A stretch of DNA of 64,000 bases, taken from assembly GCA_016125215.1 (NCBI GenBank), contig WGMF01000015.1, positions 62,001 through 126,000 on the forward strand, read 5' to 3'. This DNA is from Phycisphaera sp. (lineage in GTDB: Bacteria; Planctomycetota; Phycisphaerae; Phycisphaerales; Phycisphaeraceae). Both the position numbers and the translations under genes were made by a program. Every line of letters begins with the position of its first letter. Position 1 is the first letter of the stretch. Below are positions 8,313 through 16,944 of this stretch, in pieces. The notes under the pieces were generated by a model, which was not told the origin of the DNA, did no database searches, and saw nothing but the letters and a program-made list of their open reading frames with translations.

Positions 8313-10513
8313 CTCTCTGTATGTTTGGGCTTGGCTATGTTTCGTTTCATCCCGTCTGGCCGACGTGGGTGGTGTTTGTCTGGGCGCTCGTCTTGGGGTC
8401 CGTGTGTGTTGGTCGCTTTGTGGTCAGCGACCACGGGGCTAGTCGGTGGGCCATCATGATCCTGCGCACAATCGGTGCGATGGGGCTGGTGGTTTTGCTA
8501 CTCAACCCCGGCCGATGGGAACACGAACCCGTTGCGCGGGACCGGCAAGTCCGACTCGACATCCTCGTGGATACGTCCGAGTCGATGGCTGTTGATGACG
8601 CAGACCGGACAGGCCGTCAGAACGTGAGCGGGGAAGCTTTGCGTGCCTCCCGGCTCGATGCGGTGAACCGGGACTGGCTTGAGGGTGATGCGCGAGAGAC
8701 GTTTGCTCAACTGCCAGGTGTTCGGCTACGGACTTTTGCACGCAAGCTCTCCACGCCGACGGGTGTGGCCCCGGTCGCGTCGGATCAAACCCTCTCCGGG
8801 GGAACGGCTCTGTGGACCTCGGTGCAAAGCGCTGCGCATGACGTGGGCGGGGGAGGCAGGCTCTTGCTCCTGACCGATGGCCGGGACACCACGGGCCGGG
8901 GCGTGGGGGCACTGGCGTCGGCGTTGGGTGCCTCGGGTGTGCGTGTGGACGCGGTGTGTGTCGGTGGGGACGTGGTCCGTCGGCGGGCGACGGTTAGCGC
9001 TGAACTCATGGGCGACCGTCTGTTTGCGGGTGAAGCGGGCGAGCTCGACGCGGTGGTGCGCAGCGTGGGCCTGTCGGGTGCCTCGGGTTCGATCACCTGG
9101 CAATGCGGCGAGCAAACGCACACGCAAAACCTCCGGATCGAAAAAGACGGTGAACAGCGCGTGCGCCTCCCGATCACACACGACAAAGCGGGTTTGTACG
9201 TCTGGTCTGTGACGCTCGGGGGCCTGGGCGAAGGGGTGCCCACCGCGGCTTCGCGTCTTGAGGTGCGCGTGGAGGGGCGGTCGATCCGTGTGCTCATCGC
9301 CGACGGCAGGCCGTCGTGGGACACACGCTTCCTGGCACGCGCACTGCAGCGTGACCGACGGGTGTTGCTCACGTGGGCCAGCGCTTTGCAGGACGGGCGC
9401 GTGGTGTTGAACACGACCGATCAACGCGAAAATGGCAACGGTCAACCGACGGGCAAGGCGTCTCTTGAGCCGGCGGACTACGGCGTAGTGATCCTCGGCG
9501 ATGACCCTGACAGGGTGTTAGGGTCGGGCCTGACGGACCGGATCACGGCGTACCTCGACGGCGGCGGGCGTGTCGTGTTGATGAACGCCGAAGCGCTGGG
9601 GGACGCACCCTGGTCGCTGAGGGTGATGGAACCCAGCCTGCCCGGGTCCCGCCCGGTCACGCGATCAGCCGACAACCACCCGATATGGGAAGCGCTGCGA
9701 TCCCGCTGGCCGCGCGAGCGTGTGACGCAAGAGCTCCCCACGCCTTGGGGCATGGTCCGGGGGGTTCAGCCGGCGGACAACGCCAAGTCGCTTTGGAACA
9801 TCAAGGGTGTGCCCTTCTGGGGCGAGCGACCGTACGGGCGCGGCATCGTCATGGCGGTCAACGGCCGCGGCCTGTGGCGGTGGGCGACGCACAACGCGGA
9901 CCGCCCCGAAACCGCGGGCTTCTTCGACGCCTGGTGGTCGGCGGTCGTGCGCTACCTCGTCTCGGTCGATGGCTTCACACTGGACCACGGCTCGACGCTG
10001 GATTTTTCGCCCGCCTCACCCGTCACCGGCCAGGCGGTGGACATCCTCGTTCAATCACAGTCGGGCGAATCGAACGCACCATTCCCTTCGCTCAACGTGA
10101 TCGATGAAAAAAACAAAAGTGAAAGCATCCCGCTACAACCGAGCGTGTTGGGCGGGTTATACAAAACGTCGTGGACCCCGGTCGATGCGGGCGGGTATCG
10201 CTTTGTGCTCAAAGATCACACCGGCGTCGTGAGTGATGAACGCAGGCTCTGGGTACAGACCGATGAAAATGAAACACTCGACCTTTCATCCGATCCCGCT
10301 TCGCTGCAATCCCTCGTGCAAGCGACGGGCGGCAGGATGTGGAACCTCGATGAGGCACAGGCATTTGTGCAATCACTCTCGACTTCTGGCTCAGACGCCA
10401 CACCGCGAGGTCCCGGCCGCTTCACGCCGATGTGGGACAGGGGTTGGGTCTTGACGGTCATCGCGCTGGCCTGGTGCGCATCCTGGTGGCTATCATCGAA
10501 AGGGGAGGATTGA
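8309..10513 (+). CDS. Membrane-anchored VWA / class-I GATase-like protein
   Basis: This 734-residue protein starts with GTG 8309 inside the stop of the previous gene (GTGA overlap), which implies coupled translation; ATG 8321 is an alternative. Three hydrophobic helices lie near the N-terminus. A VWA-like domain follows (LDILVDTSESMAVDD, a DTSES MIDAS motif near residues 75-90, then LLLLTDGRDTTGRG), and then a domain typical of GATase1-like proteins with VLIADGRPSWDTRFLARAL and DYGVVILGDDPDRV. A final transmembrane helix (near residues 712-728) ends at WLSSKGED. The DxSxS motif is intact, unlike in the preceding gene, so this may be the metal-binding VWA client of MoxR. Confidence 0.83.
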   Translation: MTLCMFGLGYVSFHPVWPTWVVFVWALVLGSVCVGRFVVSDHGASRWAIMILRTIGAMGLVVLLLNPGRWEHEPVARDRQVRLDILVDTSESMAVDDADRTGRQNVSGEALRASRLDAVNRDWLEGDARETFAQLPGVRLRTFARKLSTPTGVAPVASDQTLSGGTALWTSVQSAAHDVGGGGRLLLLTDGRDTTGRGVGALASALGASGVRVDAVCVGGDVVRRRATVSAELMGDRLFAGEAGELDAVVRSVGLSGASGSITWQCGEQTHTQNLRIEKDGEQRVRLPITHDKAGLYVWSVTLGGLGEGVPTAASRLEVRVEGRSIRVLIADGRPSWDTRFLARALQRDRRVLLTWASALQDGRVVLNTTDQRENGNGQPTGKASLEPADYGVVILGDDPDRVLGSGLTDRITAYLDGGGRVVLMNAEALGDAPWSLRVMEPSLPGSRPVTRSADNHPIWEALRSRWPRERVTQELPTPWGMVRGVQPADNAKSLWNIKGVPFWGERPYGRGIVMAVNGRGLWRWATHNADRPETAGFFDAWWSAVVRYLVSVDGFTLDHGSTLDFSPASPVTGQAVDILVQSQSGESNAPFPSLNVIDEKNKSESIPLQPSVLGGLYKTSWTPVDAGGYRFVLKDHTGVVSDERRLWVQTDENETLDLSSDPASLQSLVQATGGRMWNLDEAQAFVQSLSTSGSDATPRGPGRFTPMWDRGWVLTVIALAWCASWWLSSKGED

Positions 10514-10516
10514 CCC

Positions 10517-11707
10517 ATGCCCCACCACGGTCCGACACCGCCGAACAGCCTCGATGCCTTGCTTCAATCCGCAAGTCGGCGGTTGACCCGACACGCGGCG
10601 CTGACCTCGTCACTGTGGGTGGGGTCGCTGGGGGTGTGTCTGCTCACGCTCGCGGTCTTTGCCGACGCCACGGGCGTGATCGAGGGCCGGCTCAGGTGGG
10701 TCTTGAGCGGGCTTCTTATCGCCTGGGTGCTCGCTGGGCCGGTGTGTGTTGCGTATGCCCTCCGCCGTGCAAAATGGGATCGGCGGAGGCTTGCACGGAA
10801 GATCGAAGTCCTGGCCGACGTGCGTGACAGTGCGCTCATCAACCCGGTCACACTCGAAGACGACCGCAGCCCGGCGCTGGCAAACGATATCCGGCTTGCA
10901 GCCGACCGTTGTGCAGCGGGGATCGATGTCGATCAGATCGCGCTCACACGCAAACCGCTTGGTGCGTGGTCGAGTGCCGGCGTCTGCACAACTGTCGCAC
11001 TCCTGACTGTGGCGTTTTGGCCCGGCATCTGGCGTGCGTCGATCCCCCGCATCCTCCAGCCGATGGCCGACCTGGCCCCTTACACCCCGCTGCATTTTGA
11101 AGTCACCGTCGAACACGACCCCGCCAACCCCAATGCCCCCGCGAGGGTCCGCGCAACGATCACCGGCGACGTGCTCCCCGACTCGGCGGACATCGTGTGG
11201 AACAACCCGGGTCAGGCGCAGCGGGTCGAGATGATGCGGCGCACAGACGGCGGGCGATTCGAGCTGGCGCTGGGCACCGCCTTACTCGGGCAACCCTTCC
11301 ACATCCAGACCCCCGGCGGTCGCAGCGCGACGCTGCGCGTGAACATGCCCAACAACAACGCCTCGGCCCGTTCAACGGGCACGTCCGACAGCCCGTCGCC
11401 ATCTTCCGACAACCCCGCGCGCTCGCAGGCCAGCGAGGGGTCGGGTACAGGATCGGGGAGCGGTGAGGGCGATGTTGATAACCCCCGTCTTGCCCGGGGC
11501 GCGGGTGAGCCTGAGTTTGCTTCAGCCGATCATGGCGAACCCCTGGCCACCGGCAGCACCCTTGACCCGTCGCGTGCCGCACCCGATGACAAAGCGCTTG
11601 TGGTGTGGGCGCAGGCGGCGCCGCTGCGCTACCGTGACCTGACGCTGGCCTATCGGCTGGCGATGCAGCGAGATCAGAACCCCAAGCCCACGGAGGCCCA
11701 ACCGTGA
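10517..11707 (+). CDS. DUF4175-like membrane protein
   Basis: This 396-residue protein has two N-terminal transmembrane helices (about residues 30-50 and 62-80), an arginine-rich cytoplasmic loop with ALRRAKWDRRRLARKIE, and a third helix around residue 155-175. An Ig-like beta domain follows (PLHFEVTVEHDPANPN...VRATITGDVLP), then a low-complexity Ser/Gly/Asp-rich stretch and a short C-terminal helix ending LAYRLAMQRDQ. The layout resembles a shortened DUF4175 protein, a family often found in planctomycete MoxR operons. It follows the VWA-like gene by 3 bp and overlaps the next gene by 4 bp. Function unknown. Confidence 0.65.
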   Translation: MPHHGPTPPNSLDALLQSASRRLTRHAALTSSLWVGSLGVCLLTLAVFADATGVIEGRLRWVLSGLLIAWVLAGPVCVAYALRRAKWDRRRLARKIEVLADVRDSALINPVTLEDDRSPALANDIRLAADRCAAGIDVDQIALTRKPLGAWSSAGVCTTVALLTVAFWPGIWRASIPRILQPMADLAPYTPLHFEVTVEHDPANPNAPARVRATITGDVLPDSADIVWNNPGQAQRVEMMRRTDGGRFELALGTALLGQPFHIQTPGGRSATLRVNMPNNNASARSTGTSDSPSPSSDNPARSQASEGSGTGSGSGEGDVDNPRLARGAGEPEFASADHGEPLATGSTLDPSRAAPDDKALVVWAQAAPLRYRDLTLAYRLAMQRDQNPKPTEAQP

Positions 11708-12405
11708 AAAGTTTTCTTGCCCCGGTGTTTGTCCTCTTGTCCTGCGCGATCCTGTTCAGCCCGGCGGGTTCTGGCCCGTTGCGGGGGGCCGACGACCCCA
11801 AAGGCGAAGAAGACCAAACCCAGGCCACGATCCACTGCGCCCAGCTTGTCTACGCCAACGGCAAGACCTCGCGTTGCTTCTCACCGCGCTTCCTCGAGGA
11901 CTTCGAGAACAAGACCGGGCGAAAAACCGTCCACGCGCTCGAACCGGTGCGACTGGATTCTAAGCAACTGTTAGACCACCCCTTTGTCGTGATGACCGGC
12001 GAGGGGGCGTTCGAGCTGAGCGACGACGAGCGCGACGCACTACGCAACTTCCTCAAGGCCGGCGGCTTCGTCGTGGCCACGGCGGGCTGCAGCGAAGAGG
12101 AGTGGGGCAAGAGCTTCCTGGCGGAGCTTGCGAAAATCCTCCCCAGCCAGACCCCCAGGGCGCTTGAACTCGATCACCCGCTCTTCCACACGGTCTACGA
12201 TATCGACGCCCTTCGACCGCGCAGGCTCAGCGCCAAGCCGGTGCTCGAAGGGGTTGAGGTCGATGGGAGACTTGTGCTCGTGTATTGCGCAATGGGCCTC
12301 AACGACGCGCCGACCGCCGGCGATTGCTGCTGCTGCGGGGGCAATGAAATCCTCAACGCCATGCGGGTCAACGTCAACCTGTTGGCCTACGCGCTGACAC
12401 ACTGA
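11704..12405 (+). CDS. DUF4159 domain protein, secreted or membrane-anchored
   Basis: This 233-residue protein starts with GTG 11704 overlapping the previous stop. An N-terminal signal peptide (MKSFLAPVFVLLSCAILFSP) is followed by a DUF4159 domain: IHCAQLVYANGKTSRCFSPRF, HPFVVMTGEGAFELSDDERDALRNFLKAGGF (given as HPFVVMTGEG and LSDDERDALRNFLKAGGF), then ELDHPLFHTVYD. A run of four cysteines (GDCCCCGGNE) near residues 206-215 is noteworthy and could bind a metal. DUF4159 proteins are thought to adopt a GATase-like fold and usually close MoxR/DUF58 operons, as here. No terminator is apparent after it. Confidence 0.85.
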   Translation: MKSFLAPVFVLLSCAILFSPAGSGPLRGADDPKGEEDQTQATIHCAQLVYANGKTSRCFSPRFLEDFENKTGRKTVHALEPVRLDSKQLLDHPFVVMTGEGAFELSDDERDALRNFLKAGGFVVATAGCSEEEWGKSFLAELAKILPSQTPRALELDHPLFHTVYDIDALRPRRLSAKPVLEGVEVDGRLVLVYCAMGLNDAPTAGDCCCCGGNEILNAMRVNVNLLAYALTH

Positions 12406-12425
12406 CAGATTGTTAGGGTTGTCGA

Positions 12426-14546
12426 TCAGGCGGCCGCGGTGTTGCGGGCACGGCGCTGGTCAAGGTATCTCCGCCACAACACCGTGAAGGCGTCCTCGAA
12501 CTGCCGTGCAAGCAGCGGGCCGTCGGCCAGGGGCGAGTTTTTCACTTCTTCCCGCAGTGTGCCGCGCAAACGGGAGAGTGCGACAAGGTCGCCCGCCAGC
12601 GATGCGGCGATCTCGAGATAGTCCTGTTCGTCCCGGGCGATCCACCCGCTCAACCCCGCCTGGTGCAGCACGCTGGTGCCCATCCGGCTGGCCAGCGTCC
12701 GCAGGGGCAGCGTCACCATCGGCACGCCCATCCACAAAGCCTCGCACACCGTCGTGTGGCCCGAGTAGGGGAACGTGTCGAGCGCGATGTCGATCTCGTG
12801 GTAGACGTGGATCGGGTGTCTGCCGGGGACGACGGACGACCGGATCACGATTCGCTGGTCGTCGATCCCGTGCGCGCGGAAGTTGGAGAGGAAGGCCTCG
12901 AGGAAGTCGCCCTTGATCGTCTCGCGAGCCACGAGCAGTCGGCTGTTGGGGACTTGCTTGAGAAGCCTGCACCACAACTCGATCACGCGATCGTTGATCT
13001 TGGCGGGGTTGCTCAACGAGCCGAAGGTGAGGGTCCTGTTTGAATCGACGGACAGAGCGGGCAGCGCGTTCACGTCGGGCACCGCGCGGTAGGGCGCGTA
13101 ACACGACAGGCCGTGCGGGAGTCGGATCGGTTCTTCGACGTGGTGCTGTTCGATGTCGGGGGGTGAGGCAATGGCGTCGGTGAAACGGTATTGGATGGCA
13201 GAGAGGCCGGTGGTGTTGGGGTAGCCGAGGTAGGTGGCCAGGATCGGCGCGGGTCGGTAGGCCAACGCGGTGAGGCGGTTTTGCCCCGTGTGGCCGGCGC
13301 AGTCGATGGCAATGTCGATGCGGTCCTCGCGCATCTTCTCGGCAAATTGTTCATCGCTTAGCCCGACCGTCGGTTGCCAGCGGCAGAGCGCCTTGAAGCG
13401 ATCGGAGATTTCGTCGGGCTTGTCGACCTGGGCATAGGCAAAAACCTCAACGCGGTTCGGGTCGTGGGCCTGGATCAACGGCATGAGGAAGTGGGCACAC
13501 ACGTGGACCTTGAAATCGCCCGAGACGTAAGCGACGCGCAGGCGGCGGTCGGGCGTGGGGTCGATGGACGCGAAGCGGGGTTCCGCGTTGTCAGCCCGGT
13601 TCTCGTAGGGCCTGGCCCATTCTTTGTGGTCGGCGAGCACCTGCACCGGGTCGGCGTCGAGCTGGTAGTTGAGTGTGAAGAGCAGGTTCCGCCGAACGTC
13701 GTCGTTGTTCGGGTCGATCTTGAGCACGCGCCGAAGCCCGTCGAGCGCCGCGTCGACGAGCGCGACGCGCCCCTGGTCGCGGAGGATGTTGATGATGCGC
13801 ACGTGGGCCTCGGCACAGTGGGCGTCGAGCGTCAGGGCCTTGCGATAAGCGGCGAGTGATTCGTCGGGCTTGTGCTGGAGGTAGAGCGCGTGCCCCAGAG
13901 CGCAGTGGACGAGCGGGTCGTTGGGCGTCTGGGTCAGAGCGTGCCGGTAACACGCCAGGGCCTCTTGGGTTTCGTTACGCACGGCAAAGGTGTTGCCGAG
14001 GTTGACCAGGGCACAGGTGTTGGCCGGGTCGCACTGGAGTGCCATGTCGAAGTGCGCCAGGGCCTTGTCGAGTTGGCCCGCTGACTTGTAAGCGGATGCG
14101 AGGTTGTTGTGCGCGGCGCTGAGGTTCGGTGCGGCCGCAACGGCACGCCGGCCCCAGTGGATCGCCTCGTCGTATCGGCCGAGTTCACGAAGGGCGTTGC
14201 AGAGATTGCTTGCCGCTTCGGGCAGTTGGGCGTCATGGGTACACAACCCCGCGGCCCGCAGGTAACACGTCACCGCGGCCTCTGTCTGGTTGAGCGCCTT
14301 GAGCGCCAGGCCCAGCGTCAGGTGGTAGTGCGGTTGCGAGGGATCGAGTTTGGCGGCGCGCTGCGCGTGTGTGATGGCGGTATCGGGTCGGCCGCTGACG
14401 AGTTCAATCGAGGCCAGCAGGTGCAGGCAATCGGTCTGATCGGGCAGTTGTGCAAGCACCTGTTGGCAGACCTGCTGGGCCACGTCGAGCCGCCCAGCTT
14501 GATAAGCCCGCAGCGCCAACCCATATGCCTGCTCGATGGTGTGCAT
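12426..14546 (-). CDS. TPR protein with O-GlcNAc transferase-like (GT41/SPINDLY) domain
   Basis: This 706-residue protein has about ten tetratricopeptide repeats in residues 1-300 (for example AHNNLASAYKSAGQLDKALAHF) and a GT41-type catalytic region after residue 320. Signature segments are RVAYVSGDFKVHVCAHFLMP, DIAIDCAGHTGQNR, ATYLGYPNTTG and DTFPYSGHTTVCEALWMGVP. By homology to OGT and SPINDLY it should transfer a sugar (GlcNAc or fucose) from a nucleotide donor to protein Ser/Thr. The catalytic-region histidine of SGDFxxH is present. ATG 14546 is used; an upstream TTG lies two codons before. The gene is convergent with the MoxR operon and divergent from the pst operon. Confidence 0.9.
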   Translation of the reverse strand: MHTIEQAYGLALRAYQAGRLDVAQQVCQQVLAQLPDQTDCLHLLASIELVSGRPDTAITHAQRAAKLDPSQPHYHLTLGLALKALNQTEAAVTCYLRAAGLCTHDAQLPEAASNLCNALRELGRYDEAIHWGRRAVAAAPNLSAAHNNLASAYKSAGQLDKALAHFDMALQCDPANTCALVNLGNTFAVRNETQEALACYRHALTQTPNDPLVHCALGHALYLQHKPDESLAAYRKALTLDAHCAEAHVRIINILRDQGRVALVDAALDGLRRVLKIDPNNDDVRRNLLFTLNYQLDADPVQVLADHKEWARPYENRADNAEPRFASIDPTPDRRLRVAYVSGDFKVHVCAHFLMPLIQAHDPNRVEVFAYAQVDKPDEISDRFKALCRWQPTVGLSDEQFAEKMREDRIDIAIDCAGHTGQNRLTALAYRPAPILATYLGYPNTTGLSAIQYRFTDAIASPPDIEQHHVEEPIRLPHGLSCYAPYRAVPDVNALPALSVDSNRTLTFGSLSNPAKINDRVIELWCRLLKQVPNSRLLVARETIKGDFLEAFLSNFRAHGIDDQRIVIRSSVVPGRHPIHVYHEIDIALDTFPYSGHTTVCEALWMGVPMVTLPLRTLASRMGTSVLHQAGLSGWIARDEQDYLEIAASLAGDLVALSRLRGTLREEVKNSPLADGPLLARQFEDAFTVLWRRYLDQRRARNTAAA

Positions 14547-14855
14547 TGTCAAACCGTCGGCTGTCTGGACCGGGAAACAACTCAGAGGTCATCGGCGTAA
14601 GATCGATGTGCGGGACAATAACAATATTCGGGTGAGTGTCCGGGAGGTCTCACCGACAGGCAAATATTCGATAAGCAATTTATTATCAGTATGATACAGC
14701 TCTATTTATCCTCGCTCGCCGCGAGCCAGCCTTGTTTGTTGCCGTGTTTCTAACACGTTCCTAACACAAAAGCCGTGCCCCTCCACGGTTCGGGATGGGG
14801 CCAGACAATAGGATAAGACCTTTCTATGTTTCGCTTGTCTCCAAAGGCCTCCACC
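14547..14855. other. Divergent intergenic region upstream of the pst genes
   Basis: This 309-bp region is markedly more AT-rich than its surroundings around 14625-14705. It separates the leftward OGT-like gene from the rightward phosphate operon. Apart from the direct repeat listed separately at 14750 I see no convincing promoter; TATGAT at about 14690 is a possible -10 without a good -35. Confidence 0.5.
14750..14767 (+). promoter_or_regulatory. Candidate Pho box (PhoB-type direct repeat)
   Basis: The sequence is CTAACAC-GTTC-CTAACAC: two identical 7-bp units separated by 4 bp, giving the 11-bp phasing of a PhoB box (consensus CTGTCAT-N4-CTGTCAT). Each unit matches about five of seven consensus bases. 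It lies 59 bp before the first ATG and 89 bp before the chosen start of the phosphate operon. The geometry is exact; the regulator is inferred. Confidence 0.6.
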
Positions 14856-15617
14856 ATGAAACGGAATCAATCGCTTGGGACTGTCAGGTCGTTTGTGAGT
14901 GCGTTGATGTCGATGGTGTTTTCACTCGCGCTGCTCTGCGGGTTTTGGATTTGCGGGTTTTCGATCTGCAACGGTGCGGACAACAGCGGTCCATCCACCG
15001 CGGCCGGGGGCGAGCAGGAGCAGGCTCAAATGGCGGACGTAGCCGGTGCGCCAGCAAGCTCGGGCATTGTCGAGGTCGACCCCGAGTTGCCGGACGATCA
15101 ACCCGTCGAGGGCGTCTCGGGCAGCATCAAGAGAGTCGGCTCGGACACGATGAACAACCTGATGACGCTCTGGGGCGAGGGCTTCCGCAAGTTCTACCCG
15201 AACGTGAAGATCGAGATCGAGGGCAAGGGCTCGTCCACCGCGCCGCCGGCGTTGATCGAGGGCACCGCGACATTCGGCCCGATGAGCCGGGAGATGAAGA
15301 ATAAAGAGGTCGACGCCTTCGAGGCCAAGTTCGGTTACAAGCCGACGGTGTTGCCCGTATCGATCGACATGCTGGCTGTGTATGTCCACAAGGACACCGT
15401 CAAGGAGCAGCCCGGCTCGTCATCCGTTGTGCAGGGTGTGGCCAAGGACCTCTACGGCATCGGCTACAGCACCGCGGACTTGGCGGCCGTGGCGCTGTCC
15501 TTTAAACCCTCACCCCCCCAAGCCCCCGATCCCGGCCCGCCTGGGATCAAATTTCCTATCAGTTCACCTCTCCTTAATTCAAGATTAACATTCGAGGTCT
15601 ACTCTCTCGTGTGTTAG
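14856..15617 (+). pseudogene. Truncated and internally deleted PstS-family phosphate-binding protein
   Basis: The reading frame has a signal peptide (MKRNQS...CGFWICGFSICNG) and then a clear PstS-type N-lobe: GSIKRVGSDTMNNLMTLW, EIEGKGSSTAPPALIEGTA, FGPMSREMKNKEVDAFE, VLPVSIDMLAVYVHKD. Immediately after VHKD comes TVKEQPGSSSVVQGVAKDLYGIGYS, which in family members lies about 60 residues further on, so a middle block is missing in frame. After TADLAAVALS homology stops and the frame reads through AT-rich DNA to a stop at 15617. A second complete pstS follows at once. ATG 14826 is an alternative start. It may be a real relic or an assembly collapse at short repeats. Confidence 0.75.
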
Positions 15618-15667
15618 AACGTACATCCACGTTTGAACTGGTTCTGTGTCTACACCCTTTTTCTTTC

Positions 15668-15673
15668 AGGAGA
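15668..15673 (+). promoter_or_regulatory. Ribosome binding site that fixes the pstS start
   Basis: AGGAGA lies 6 nt before GTG 15680, the strongest Shine-Dalgarno in this region. It decides for the GTG over the open frame that extends upstream to 15611. Confidence 0.75.
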
Positions 15674-15679
15674 CTTCGA

Positions 15680-16756
15680 GTGGCAACTATTTCGATCAGG
15701 CGTATCGCCACTGCCGCGACTCTGCTCACGGCCGCGGCGACGGTCACGGCGACAGCCGACACCCGGCTGCAAGGCGGCGGCGCGACTTTCCCTGCCCCGT
15801 TCTACAAGCGGCTGGTGGCGGAATACCAGAAGCTCAACCCCGAAGTGCAGATCGACTACCAGAGCATCGGCTCCGGCGGCGGCATCAAGGGCTTCACCGA
15901 CAAGACCTTTGACTTTGCCGGCTCCGACGCCCCGATGAACTCCAAGGAGATCGAGGGCGCCGGTGGCGCCGACAACATCGTGCAGGTCCCCTCCTGTGCC
16001 GGTGGCGTGGTCCCCGCGTACAACCTGCCCGGCATCGAGCAGCCCCTGAACTTCACCGGCGAAGTCCTTGCCGACATCTTCCTGGGCAAGATCACCAAGT
16101 GGAACGACGCGAAGATCGCCTCGCTCAACTCGGGCGTGGCGCTGCCCGACACCCCCATCACCCCCGCCTACCGGACCGACGGCTCGGGCACGACCTACGT
16201 CTGGACCAACTACCTGGCCACCCAGAGCGAAGACTTCAAAGGCACGATCGGCATGGGCAAGCAGGTCAAGTGGCCCGTGGGTCAGGGCGGCAAGGGCAAC
16301 GAGGGCGTGACCGCGGTGGTCAACGGCACCGTCGGTGGCCTGGGCTACATCGAGCAGGGCTACGCCGACGCCAACAAGATTCCTTACGGCGCGATCCAGA
16401 ACAAGAGCGGCAAGTTCGTCAAGGCCTCTCCCGAGTCGGTCTCGATGGCCGGCGCCGGCGCTTCCGAAGACATGAAGGGCCACCTCATCGCCGCCAACAT
16501 CTGGAACCAGCCCGGCGACGAGGCCTACGCCGCGGCCTCCTTCACCTACTTGATCGTCTACAAGGACCTGAACAACGTCAAGAGCAAGGAACAGGCCCAG
16601 GCGCTGGTGGACTTCCTCTGGTGGGCCACCCACGAGGGGCAGAAGTTCGCCGCGGAACTGGACTACGCCCCGCTGGCCCCGGCCGTGGAAGCGAAGGTCT
16701 CGGCCGCGCTCAAGAGCATCACCTACAAGGGTGAGATGCTCACGCCGAAGATGTGA
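15680..16756 (+). CDS. pstS: Phosphate ABC transporter substrate-binding protein PstS
   Basis: This 358-residue periplasmic phosphate-binding protein starts at GTG 15680. A signal peptide (ISIRRIATAATLLTAAATVTATA) is followed by the mature start LQGGGATFPAPFYKRLVAEY. Phosphate-contacting motifs are GGGATFPAP, YQSIGSGGGIKGF, FAGSDAPM and YRTDGSGTTYVWTNYL; GYIEQGYA lies in the second lobe. Length and motifs match full-length E. coli-type PstS, unlike the broken copy upstream. It captures inorganic phosphate for PstCAB. A 13-bp stem-loop after the gene (16802-16833) probably allows more pstS mRNA than pstCAB mRNA. Confidence 0.95.
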   Translation: MATISIRRIATAATLLTAAATVTATADTRLQGGGATFPAPFYKRLVAEYQKLNPEVQIDYQSIGSGGGIKGFTDKTFDFAGSDAPMNSKEIEGAGGADNIVQVPSCAGGVVPAYNLPGIEQPLNFTGEVLADIFLGKITKWNDAKIASLNSGVALPDTPITPAYRTDGSGTTYVWTNYLATQSEDFKGTIGMGKQVKWPVGQGGKGNEGVTAVVNGTVGGLGYIEQGYADANKIPYGAIQNKSGKFVKASPESVSMAGAGASEDMKGHLIAANIWNQPGDEAYAAASFTYLIVYKDLNNVKSKEQAQALVDFLWWATHEGQKFAAELDYAPLAPAVEAKVSAALKSITYKGEMLTPKM

Positions 16757-16801
16757 TTGAATCCGCCGCGGCGGAGAGAGCATTGACTCCCGGCAAGCAC
16801 C

Positions 16802-16833
16802 GCGGGCCTGACGCCAACCAGCGTTAGGCCCGC
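16802..16833 (+). terminator. Stem-loop between pstS and pstC (attenuator or RNA stabiliser)
   Basis: A 13-bp stem, GCGGGCCTGACGC / GCGTTAGGCCCGC with one G-T pair, encloses a 6-nt loop. No T-run follows, so it is not a classical terminator. It lies 46 bp after the pstS stop, where processing or partial termination would favour the binding protein over the permease. Confidence 0.65.
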
Positions 16834-16944
16834 CTGCTTCGCGGGGAGGTGCCGGGGGTTCGGCCGCGGGGCGTGGGGGAGGACTCGTTGGAGGATGCGC
16901 CCTCGCCGGGGCGAACGTTTCGGATCTATGCTTGGGATTGATCC

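Noticed and set aside
12426-12500. Terminator after the DUF4159 operon
   Set aside because: No stem with a T-run is visible in the 20-bp gap to the convergent gene.
15574-15591. A second Pho box before the intact pstS (TTAATTC-AAGA-TTAACAT)
   Set aside because: It has 11-bp spacing, but the units differ from each other and from the consensus at most positions; the region is simply AT-rich.
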